From NCBI GenBank assembly GCA_050945815.1, contig JBMNTQ010000076.1, forward strand, positions 1 to 9,091: a DNA stretch of 9,091 nt, given 5' to 3'. Shown in pieces: positions 1-4,886 of this stretch. How positions within the stretch are numbered: the first letter of the stretch is position 1; every line of letters starts with the position of its first letter. This DNA is from JBMNTQ01 sp050945815. Its GTDB lineage: Bacteria > Bacillota > Clostridia > Christensenellales > JBMNTQ01. The notes beneath the pieces were generated by a model. The model did not search any database, was not told the origin of the DNA, and was given only the letters and a program-made list of their open reading frames with translations. The translations under genes were made by a program, and so were the position numbers.

Positions 1-76
1 GCTTTTTCCCAAATACCCATGTTACACTAATAAAAAGATTGGAAAAAATATTATAATAGAACAAGGAGGAACCCTC

Positions 77-418
77 ATGCCCTATATTCATGCCACAATT
101 TCCAAAGATATCACGCCCAAACAAAAGGCCTCCGTCAAAGACAGCCTAGGCGAACTGATTGCCCGCATCCCGGACAAAAGCGAAAGTGTGCTGATGCTGC
201 GCATCGATGACGGCGCCCCCATGTTTTTTCAGGGCCAAGCCCAGGATTGTGCCTATGTCGGTATCCATCTCTATACACAAGCGCCTCTGGAAGCCAAGCA
301 AGACTTTTCCAGCGCTTTCGTACGATCCTTAAGCCAGATTACCGACATCCCCCCCTCCAACATCTTCATGACCTTTACGGAATACCCAAACTGGGTGGCC
401 GACGGCAATCTGAAATAA
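77..418 (+). CDS. MIF-family (phenylpyruvate/dopachrome) tautomerase-like protein
   Basis: A 113-residue protein that resembles bacterial MIF/tautomerase-superfamily proteins. It begins MPYI, so Pro2 becomes the N-terminal catalytic base after methionine removal, as in this family. The middle segment VLMLRIDDGAPMFF (about residues 39-52) and the tail FTEYPNWVADG match the MIF-like beta-alpha-beta layout and usual length of about 115 residues. Known family members catalyse keto-enol tautomerisation, but the physiological substrate of bacterial ones is usually unknown. The start is supported by AAGGAGG at 63-69, seven bases before the ATG. A TATAAT at 52-57 lies too close to this site to be a normal promoter, so the promoter is unclear and may lie beyond the left edge. 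The gene stands alone and converges on recR. The protein is probably cytoplasmic: no signal peptide is seen. Confidence 0.88.
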   Translation: MPYIHATISKDITPKQKASVKDSLGELIARIPDKSESVLMLRIDDGAPMFFQGQAQDCAYVGIHLYTQAPLEAKQDFSSAFVRSLSQITDIPPSNIFMTFTEYPNWVADGNLK

Positions 419-461
419 CCCTCCTAGGCGCTGTATAATCTGCCCCATCAAAAAATAAAGC

Positions 462-505
462 CTCGAGGACTTGCGGTCTGTGTAGATCACAAGCCCTCGA
501 GTTTT
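462..505. terminator. Bidirectional intrinsic terminator between tautomerase gene and recR
   Basis: Arms CTCGAGGACTTG (462-473) and CAAGCCCTCGAG (490-501) form a 12-bp stem with one G-U pair and a 16-base loop. TTTT follows on the + strand. On the - strand the hairpin is followed by CTTTATTTTTT, so it can end transcription from both sides. Its position 44 bases after the tautomerase stop suits that gene best. Confidence 0.72.
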
Positions 506-576
506 GCCCAAGCGCTGCCCAAATGCCCCTGCCGGGCCCCTTGCTCGTCAGCAGGCAAAGCCCTCCGCTTTATCAC

Positions 577-607
577 AAAAAAAGGCCCCTTCTAAGGGGC
601 CTTTTCT
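577..607. terminator. Intrinsic terminator at the end of the dnaX-ybaB-recR operon
   Basis: The near-perfect palindrome of AAGGCCCCTT and AAGGGGCCTT (about 582-603) makes a GC-rich stem with a very short loop. On the - strand it is followed by a run of seven T, ten bases downstream of the recR stop codon. TTTTCT follows on the + strand, so it may act both ways. Confidence 0.85.
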
Positions 608-616
608 ACTTTCCGG

Positions 617-1216
617 CTATATTTCCCGCCGCCCCTCAAGGGCCTTGGCCAGCGTGGTCTCATCGGCATATTCCAAGTCTGCGCCCACCGGAATCCCGTG
701 GGCAATGCGTGTCGTCTTAACCCCCAAAGGTTTGATCAGCCGAGCGACATACAAAGCCGTAGCTTCGCCTTCCACGTCCAGGCTGGTCGCCAAGATCACC
801 TCGTGAATCTGCTCCGTCTCCAAACGCGCCAACAGTTCCTTGATGTGAAGGTCGTCCGGCCCGATGCCGTCCATGGGCGATATCACGCCGCCTAAAACAT
901 GATAGCGGCCTTTAAATTCCCGGGTTTTTTCCAAGCTCAAAACATCCCGCGGCCCCTGCACAACACACAGGATCCCATTCTTGCGCTGTTCGTCGGCGCA
1001 TATGGGGCAAATCGGTCCCTCAGAAAAGTTAAAGCAAAGCTCACATTGGCGGATTTTTTCTTGTGCGTTGCGTATAGCTTCTGCCAACTCGTCCGCCCGA
1101 TGCCGGGGTAGCGCCAAAATATGATAAGCTAATCTTTGTGCACTTTTGGGTCCAATGCCCGGCAGCTTGGAAAGCTGGTTCACCAGCTGTGCAATTGGTT
1201 GCGCTAACTGAATCAT
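617..1216 (-). CDS. recR: Recombination mediator protein RecR
   Basis: A full-length RecR of 199 residues. It acts with RecO (and RecF) to load RecA onto SSB-coated single-stranded DNA in gap repair. The domains are in the expected order: a helix-hairpin-helix segment with LSKLPGIGPKSAQRLA (about 16-30), a four-cysteine zinc finger (Cys58, Cys61, Cys70, Cys73), a Toprim domain from about residue 80 including GPRDVLSLE, and the conserved tail GADLEYADETTLAKALEGRREI-like region. The usual ATNPxVEGEAT segment reads ATSLDVEGEAT here, a small deviation. The start codon lies three bases after the ybaB stop. A GGAGG within the last ybaB codons is about 13 bases away, long for a ribosome binding site, so translation may be coupled to ybaB. 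It is the last gene of the operon. Confidence 0.97.
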   Translation of the reverse strand: MIQLAQPIAQLVNQLSKLPGIGPKSAQRLAYHILALPRHRADELAEAIRNAQEKIRQCELCFNFSEGPICPICADEQRKNGILCVVQGPRDVLSLEKTREFKGRYHVLGGVISPMDGIGPDDLHIKELLARLETEQIHEVILATSLDVEGEATALYVARLIKPLGVKTTRIAHGIPVGADLEYADETTLAKALEGRREI

Positions 1217-1219
1217 ACG

Positions 1220-1558
1220 TTAAAACAGTCCTCCGGTAGGCAGTCCCCCGGTCACCTTCGCCATCTCCTGTGATGCAGTTTCATCCGCTTTACGCAAACC
1301 TTCATTGACCGCCGCCACCACCAAATCCTCCAGCATTTCCACATCATCCGGGTCCACTGCCTCGGGGCTGATGCTGATGCTGACCAACTGCTTCGCACAG
1401 TTCACCACAACGTTTACCACACCGCCGCCGGCCGATGCCTCCACCTGCTTTTCTTCCAGCTCGGCCTGCACCCGCTGCATATCCTGCTGCATCTTCTGTG
1501 CCTGTTTCATCAATTGCTGCATATTCCCGCCCATACCGGGGAAATTGCCTCTTGCCAT
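1220..1558 (-). CDS. ybaB: YbaB/EbfC family nucleoid-associated protein
   Basis: A 112-residue protein of the YbaB/EbfC family, small dimeric proteins that bind DNA with little sequence preference. The start MARGNFPGMGGNMQQLMKQA is typical, followed by a helical, glutamine-rich coiled segment (about 12-40), the central SAGGGVVNVVVN strand region, and a helix with DPDDVEMLEDLVVAAVNEGLRKA. The C-terminal tail TGGLPTGGLF is also typical. It sits between dnaX and recR, the standard Firmicutes order (yaaK in Bacillus), which supports a role linked to replication and repair, although the exact function is not settled. AAGGAG lies about 11 bases before the ATG. It is 38 bases after dnaX and three bases before recR, with no terminator between them, so the three are probably co-transcribed. 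Confidence 0.95.
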   Translation of the reverse strand: MARGNFPGMGGNMQQLMKQAQKMQQDMQRVQAELEEKQVEASAGGGVVNVVVNCAKQLVSISISPEAVDPDDVEMLEDLVVAAVNEGLRKADETASQEMAKVTGGLPTGGLF

Positions 1559-1596
1559 AATCCTAATCTCTCCTTTACCAGTTTACCGATTCTCCA

Positions 1597-3258
1597 CTAT
1601 AAAAGCTTAACCCGCTCCGCACCAAACAGCGCGGCGGCTTTGTCCGCCAATGGGCTGCGCCCCGCCTGAGCGTCCTCCACCAAACAGGCCACATCCAGTT
1701 CACGGCCGGCAGCCTGTGCCAACGCATCTTTCAGAATCTGTCGGTTTACATCCTGCGCCAAAGAGTCCGCAAACACCTTGCCTGCCGCAGAAAAGACCCA
1801 TATCGCCCGCTCCCCCTGAATGTCCATACCTGTAGCTTGGCTGGCGATAGTATACACCGAAAGGTTCTCCCGGGTCAATATCTTCAAAGTCTCCTCAAGT
1901 ACAGCCGCAGCCGAAAGGTTCTCGCCCGGCTCTTCTATCTCCGGCTCTTCCACAACCTGCTCTGCTATCTCCGGCTCTTCCACAACTTGCTCTGCTATCT
2001 CCGGCTCTATCTGTCTCTCTAGCGTCCCATCAGGCAAATCCGCCCGGCTCTCTATTTCCCCCGCCTTCGTTTTAGGCCTTTTCTGCGTATCTCGCCGTTC
2101 CATCGGTAAAGCTCCACCCTGTTCCAGCTTTTTTTCCAATGTCTCGATTCGATCCGCCAGTGCGCCTACATCATCTTCCCCCTGGGGCATACACGCACGC
2201 ACCAAAGCAGTCTCCAGAACAATCCCCGGCTGTCCGGCCAGTTTCATATCATTTTCTGCCCGGCATAAAAGCTCTAGGCAGCGCAAAATCCGTTGCAGCC
2301 CAGCCTTCTTGCTCACCTCACCCAAACGCGCCCGCTGTTCGCTCTCCAAAGAAAACAACGCCGGCCTATCCCCCGTTATAAGCCAAAGCATCATATCTCG
2401 AAAATAGCCGTTGATGCCCCGCAAAAACACCATCATATCCCGCCCGTTATCCAACGCAGCAGAAAGCCCGCCCAACACGGCAGCCGCATTCCCCTCCACA
2501 ATCGCCGAAGCAATCGCAGTGTTTTCTTCAAAGGTCGTTCCGCCCAGCAAAACCGCAACGTCATCCGCGCGGATCGTCCCCTTGGCAAACGCAGTACATT
2601 GCTCCAGTATCCCCAGCGCATCGCGCAGCCCGCCTTCCGCTGCAGAAGCGATCTGCAACAGCGCCGCGTCCTCCGCCATAGCGCCGGTCTTGTCTGCAAT
2701 CTGGCGCAATTGCTCCACCATCGTGGCCAGCGCAATGCGATGGAAGTTAAACCGCTGGCAGCGGGATATAATCGTTGCCGGCAACTTGTGCGGCTCGGTC
2801 GTAGCCAGAATAAATACTACATGGGCTGGCGGCTCCTCTAATGTCTTGAGCAGCGCATTAAAGGCCCCCGTGGAAAGCATATGAACCTCGTCTATAATAT
2901 AGACCTTATAGGCCCCAATAGCAGGCGCAAAACGCGCCTTCTCCCTAAGGTCGCGAATCTCGTCCACCCCGTTATTAGAGGCAGCGTCAATTTCCAGAAT
3001 ATCAATATGCGAGCTTGCCTCACAGCTCTCACATCTCCCGCAAGGCTCCCCCTGTTCCGGCGTAAAACAGTTGATCGCCCGGGCAAACACCAACGCCGTA
3101 CTGGTCTTCCCCGTTCCTCTCGGGCCACTGAACAAATAGGCATGAGAAAGCCGTCCGGTTGCGCATTGCGTTTTTAAAACCGGTACAATATGCTCCTGCC
3201 CTACAATGTCTGAAAAACGCCGGGGACGAAACGTCCGATAAAGCGCCTTATATGCCAT
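1597..3258 (-). CDS. dnaX: DNA polymerase III clamp-loader subunit tau (DnaX)
   Basis: A 553-residue tau-type DnaX, the ATPase core of the clamp loader that places the sliding clamp on primed DNA. Visible are MAYKALYRTFRP at the start, the Walker A GPRGTGKTS (about 45-53), zinc-binding cysteines 64, 73, 76 and 79, the Walker B VYIIDEVHML (about 119-128), sensor 1 ATTEP, and the arginine-finger motif SRC (165-167). Domain III follows to about residue 370. Next come an acidic linker with tandem EPEIAEQVVE repeats and a tau-type C-terminal domain. I chose the ATG at 3258 because most family members start MAY(K/Q)ALYR. An in-frame GTG at 3270 would add four residues and has AGGAG ten bases upstream, so it remains possible. 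At codon 377 there is an A AAA AAG heptamer that could allow a -1 frameshift to a short product. First gene of dnaX-ybaB-recR. Confidence 0.97.
   Translation of the reverse strand: MAYKALYRTFRPRRFSDIVGQEHIVPVLKTQCATGRLSHAYLFSGPRGTGKTSTALVFARAINCFTPEQGEPCGRCESCEASSHIDILEIDAASNNGVDEIRDLREKARFAPAIGAYKVYIIDEVHMLSTGAFNALLKTLEEPPAHVVFILATTEPHKLPATIISRCQRFNFHRIALATMVEQLRQIADKTGAMAEDAALLQIASAAEGGLRDALGILEQCTAFAKGTIRADDVAVLLGGTTFEENTAIASAIVEGNAAAVLGGLSAALDNGRDMMVFLRGINGYFRDMMLWLITGDRPALFSLESEQRARLGEVSKKAGLQRILRCLELLCRAENDMKLAGQPGIVLETALVRACMPQGEDDVGALADRIETLEKKLEQGGALPMERRDTQKRPKTKAGEIESRADLPDGTLERQIEPEIAEQVVEEPEIAEQVVEEPEIEEPGENLSAAAVLEETLKILTRENLSVYTIASQATGMDIQGERAIWVFSAAGKVFADSLAQDVNRQILKDALAQAAGRELDVACLVEDAQAGRSPLADKAAALFGAERVKLL
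1931..2010 (-). repeat. 30-bp in-frame tandem repeat in the dnaX linker
   Basis: Units at 1931-1960 and 1961-1990 are almost identical, and 1991-2010 is a third partial copy. Each full unit encodes ten residues of the type EPEIAEQVVE, so copy-number change keeps the reading frame. The repeat lies in the flexible acidic linker between the clamp-loader core and the C-terminal domain. Confidence 0.9.
2128..2134 (-). promoter_or_regulatory. Candidate -1 ribosomal frameshift site in dnaX
   Basis: On the coding strand the codons read GAA AAA AAG, which contains the slippery heptamer A AAA AAG in the frame needed for tandem -1 slippage. It is preceded by one more A, giving seven A in a row. After slippage the -1 frame codes for 18 more residues and ends at a TAA at 2074-2072, giving a protein of about 395 residues. 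I see no clear Shine-Dalgarno stimulator upstream and no strong downstream stem, so activity is uncertain. Confidence 0.5.
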
Positions 3259-3324
3259 AAAACCCCTCACTTGCCGAGATCTCCTAATAATGCCCCGGCG
3301 GTCTGATCCATATCTATCGTTTCT

Positions 3325-3333
3325 ATTATAACA
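3325..3333 (-). promoter_or_regulatory. Extended -10 promoter of the dnaX operon
   Basis: On the - strand the sequence reads TGTTATAAT, a perfect extended -10 element (TGnTATAAT). No good -35 box lies 17 bases upstream, where the GC-rich terminator hairpin of the upstream gene sits, which fits an extended -10 type. Transcription would start near 3318, giving a leader of about 60 bases before the dnaX ATG. Confidence 0.65.
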
Positions 3334-3362
3334 AAAAACAACGGCACGCGCCGCTGTTTTCT
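3333..3362 (-). terminator. Intrinsic terminator after the HAD gene remnant
   Basis: On the - strand ACAGCGGC pairs with GCCGTTGT around the tetraloop GCGT (one G-U pair), and TTTTTT follows. Flanking A and T runs can lengthen the stem. It lies just after the HAD remnant stop and directly before the dnaX promoter, insulating the dnaX operon from upstream transcription. Confidence 0.8.
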
Positions 3363-3375
3363 GCCAGTTTCGTGA

Positions 3376-3678
3376 TTATTTAGAAATATCCCCCACGCCC
3401 GGCAAAACATAGATGGGGCGATACGGAAAGCCTCCCATTGTCTCCGGCGTCACCGCCCCAGACAACACCAACACCAGCTCCATTTTCAACTCCCATAGCG
3501 CCATCGAACTGTTGATTGTTAAAAATAGAAAGCTCTTCTTTCTAGCAATCCACCAGCAAACAAACTCCATCGCGCCGGGCAGCAAGCGACTTCCATAATA
3601 GATTACGCCGTCCATGTCACATATAAAGCCCTTTTTGGCTTGCAATTCTTTTATCGGCTCTCTCCCGTTTGCATCCAA
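3376..3678 (-). pseudogene. Internally deleted HAD-IIA (NagD-like) phosphatase gene
   Basis: The open frame of 100 residues begins like HAD superfamily class IIA phosphatases: KKGFICDMDGVIYYG carries the DxD motif I with the nucleophile Asp, and FLFLTINSSM matches motif II (normally LTNNSS). After about residue 67 it jumps directly to what resembles the C-terminal end of the family, ELVLVLSGAVTPE followed by FPYRPIYVLPGVGDI. Family members are about 260 residues long, so roughly 160 residues are absent, including the substrate-capping domain, the motif III lysine and the acidic motif IV. The reading frame survives across the junction. The natural start may have been a codon aligned with IKELQAKK, now ATA; the ATG at 3678 has no well-placed ribosome binding site. 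A TATAAT at 3716-3711 could be its -10 box. I infer a decayed, inactive gene; a short expressed protein cannot be excluded. Confidence 0.75.
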
Positions 3679-4279
3679 AAACGACTATTCCTTTGCATTT
3701 CTGTTCCTATATTATACAATCCCTCCCTCATTACAACCAGTCGGCCCCCGCTGCTCCTTCTTGCGGCTTTTTTACATCCCGAAACGACCCCCGTCGCTAC
3801 TTTACTGTGTCCTGCCAACAGACATACCGTAGTTTGCGGGGAACAGCCAGCTCCTTCTTAACCCGCTTTATGTATCGCTCTCTCATATTCAATTTTTGCA
3901 TAGGAAAAGCTGATTAAAGAGCCAGCGCTTATGAACTTTTGAAAAAACGCAGAAGGTTTCTTGGAACCTCCCCCTGCAAAGCTACCGATTCGGGCGGCCG
4001 GTTGCTATAGCGATTTGGTTATGCAGAATCCTGCTGGTTCAAGAGTGCAATACCATGATTGCCTTACTGTCTCCGTGCAGGGAACTTATACCAAACCACT
4101 TTTCCTGATTAGCAATATAGACTATCCACCTTGCTGCGCCCATCTCAGTACGCCCTGCCACAGCGCAGAGTTTTTATGCATAGTCCATGCAAATATTTTT
4201 CTCCACAGACAATCTTATTCTTGTGAACTATCTTTCCCTCTCACCTTCCCGTTTCTACCATTTTCGATGTAAATGAATC
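3679..4279. other. Intergenic stretch with no recognisable gene
   Basis: About 600 bases between the HAD remnant and the tRNA-Ser promoter. Open frames here (for example 3961-4272 on +) are rich in Cys, Pro and Ser, look like no family I know, and lack convincing starts. No tRNA, SRP RNA or other structured RNA is recognised. A small inverted repeat AGGTT/AACCT lies near 3953-3968. On the - strand a run of about 40 codons ends near 4048, but it has no start or family match. It may be eroded coding sequence, like the neighbouring HAD remnant. Confidence 0.5.
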
Positions 4280-4309
4280 TTGATTTTAATGTAAGGCTTA
4301 TGTTATTAT
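4280..4309 (+). promoter_or_regulatory. Probable promoter of tRNA-Ser
   Basis: TTGATT (4280-4285) and TATTAT (4304-4309) are spaced by 18 bases, and TG at 4301-4302 makes the -10 extended. Transcription would begin near 4316, about 46 bases before the mature tRNA 5' end, leaving a leader for RNase P removal. Confidence 0.55.
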
Positions 4310-4361
4310 AAATAAGTGACTTTGCTTGAGAATTGAAGCGAGTCATATTTTTACCCAGTAT

Positions 4362-4450
4362 GGAGAGGTATCGAAGTGGTCATAACGGGGCTGACTCGAA
4401 ATCAGTTTGCGCGCAAGCGCACGTGGGTTCGAATCCCACCCTCTCCGCCA
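4362..4450 (+). tRNA. tRNA-Ser (anticodon CGA), CCA encoded
   Basis: A complete class II tRNA. The acceptor arms GGAGAGG (4362-4368) and CCTCTCC (4440-4446) pair perfectly, followed by the discriminator G and an encoded CCA. The anticodon loop CTCGAAA is closed by GCTGA/TCAGT, which puts CGA at 4397-4399 (reads the serine codon UCG). The long variable arm TGCGC-GCAA-GCGCA is the mark of serine tRNA, and the T arm carries GGTTCGAATCC. It is read from its own promoter and followed by a strong terminator. All arms are intact. Confidence 0.97.
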
Positions 4451-4458
4451 AATCAAAT

Positions 4459-4501
4459 ACCATCTATTGATAAAAAGAATTTTATCGGTGGGTGGTTTTT
4501 T
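4459..4501 (+). terminator. Intrinsic terminator of tRNA-Ser
   Basis: ACCATCTATTGATAAAA (4459-4475) pairs with TTTTATCGGTGGGTGGT (4480-4496) through a 17-bp stem that includes several G-U pairs, with the loop AGAA. Six T follow at 4496-4501. It starts nine bases after the tRNA CCA end. Confidence 0.8.
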
Positions 4502-4510
4502 GTTTGCCTG

Positions 4511-4534
4511 AAAGTCCGCTATTTGCGGGCTTTT
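4511..4534 (+). terminator. Second hairpin terminator downstream of tRNA-Ser
   Basis: AAAGTCCGC (4511-4519) pairs with GCGGGCTTT (4525-4533) with one G-U pair and a TATTT loop, ending in TTTT. It could act as a back-up to the preceding terminator. Confidence 0.55.
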
Positions 4535-4605
4535 CTGCGCTTGTGTGGCTTGGATTGTAGCAATAGTTGGTGCTTTTATACAGCTGTTTTCGGAGGACAC
4601 TTGAT

Positions 4606-4662
4606 ATGAACCGTGGTGGTTTTCCAGATGCCTGCAAGGGTAAATCGTTAAAAGAAGGGTAA
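4606..4662 (+). CDS. Short reading frame with strong RBS, possibly a cut-off gene start
   Basis: GGAGG at 4592-4596 lies nine bases before an ATG that opens an 18-codon frame (MNRGGFPDACKGKSLKEG) ending in TAA at 4660-4662. The ribosome binding site is better than chance would usually give. The frame runs into the TCGTTAAA repeat cluster, and its last codons lie inside the repeats. It may be the 5' end of a chromosomal gene interrupted by insertion of the element, a tiny leader peptide, or a coincidence. I recognise no family. Confidence 0.3.
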   Translation: MNRGGFPDACKGKSLKEG

Positions 4663-4722
4663 TCGTTAAATTTTGCACCGAAAATCAGGCTATCTTTTAA
4701 CGATACACCGAGCCGTTAAAAG
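4636..4722. repeat. Cluster of TCGTTAAA direct and inverted repeats
   Basis: AAGGGTAAATCGTTAAA (4636-4652) and AAGGGTAATCGTTAAA (4655-4670) are near-identical direct copies. The core returns inverted as CTTTTAACG (4694-4702) and again direct as CGTTAAAAG (4714-4722). The last two form a perfect 9-bp inverted repeat around an 11-base spacer. The arrangement resembles a binding region for a recombinase or accessory protein, or an attachment site. Confidence 0.7.
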
Positions 4723-4738
4723 TTAGGGTGTGGGCAAG

Positions 4739-4764
4739 AAAAACAGCCCGTCCAAAGACGAGCC
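4739..4764 (-). terminator. Intrinsic terminator of the recombinase operon
   Basis: On the - strand GCTCGTC pairs with GACGGGC around the loop TTTG (one G-U pair), followed by TGTTTTT. It lies 118 bases after the stop of the last recombinase gene and is the first hairpin with a proper T run in that direction. Confidence 0.6.
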
Positions 4765-4830
4765 ATATACCTTAGCAACCTTGCAATCTTGGCTGGGAAA
4801 GCCGCATAATTACAGGGTTTATAAATGATT

Positions 4831-4867
4831 TAAGGTTGCCAACACCTTTGATGGATTGGCAACCTTA
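4831..4867. repeat. Perfect 12-bp inverted repeat downstream of the recombinase genes
   Basis: TAAGGTTGCCAA (4831-4842) and TTGGCAACCTTA (4856-4867) match perfectly around a 13-base spacer. A further partial copy, AGCAACCTTG, occurs at 4774-4783. No T run follows in either direction, so a terminator is less likely than a protein binding or recombination site. Confidence 0.75.
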
Positions 4868-4886
4868 ATATTGTGAAAATATTAAG
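4864..4886. repeat. AT-rich 9-bp inverted repeat at the recombinase stop codon
   Basis: CTTAATATT (4864-4872) and AATATTAAG (4878-4886) form a perfect inverted repeat with a five-base spacer. It overlaps the end of the 12-bp repeat beside it and includes the stop codon of the recombinase gene. Confidence 0.6.

Noticed and set aside
52..57. TATAAT as the -10 box of the tautomerase gene
   Set aside because: It lies only five bases before the ribosome binding site, so transcription would start inside that site, and no -35 box is at the right distance.
1820..2407. 195-codon serine-rich open frame opposite dnaX
   Set aside because: Shadow of dnaX on the other strand; dnaX has all family motifs and the repeats here are explained by its linker.
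2293..2841. 182-codon open frame on the + strand
   Set aside because: Another antisense shadow of dnaX, Arg/His/Gln-rich with no recognisable motif.
3961..4272. 103-codon open frame on the + strand in the intergenic gap
   Set aside because: It starts with TTG, is full of Cys, Pro and Ser, matches no family I know, and has no operon context. Kept only as part of the unexplained gap.
3679..4279. Possible SRP RNA gene upstream of dnaX, expected from synteny in other Firmicutes
   Set aside because: Neither strand shows the conserved GGAA tetraloop with the flanking AGCA asymmetric loop; the pieces GAAGG and AGCAG occur but not in the right arrangement.
4362..4450. tRNA-Ser 3' end as the integration target of the element
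   Set aside because: The tRNA keeps its terminators directly behind it, no repeat of its 3' end is seen in the window, and tRNA targeting is typical of tyrosine rather than serine recombinases. The far end of the element was not available to test this fully.
4343..4678. 111-codon open frame on the - strand containing RRGWDSNPR and ISSQPRYDHFDTSP
   Set aside because: It reads through the antisense of tRNA-Ser. This peptide pattern is a well-known false protein produced by translating tRNA genes backwards.
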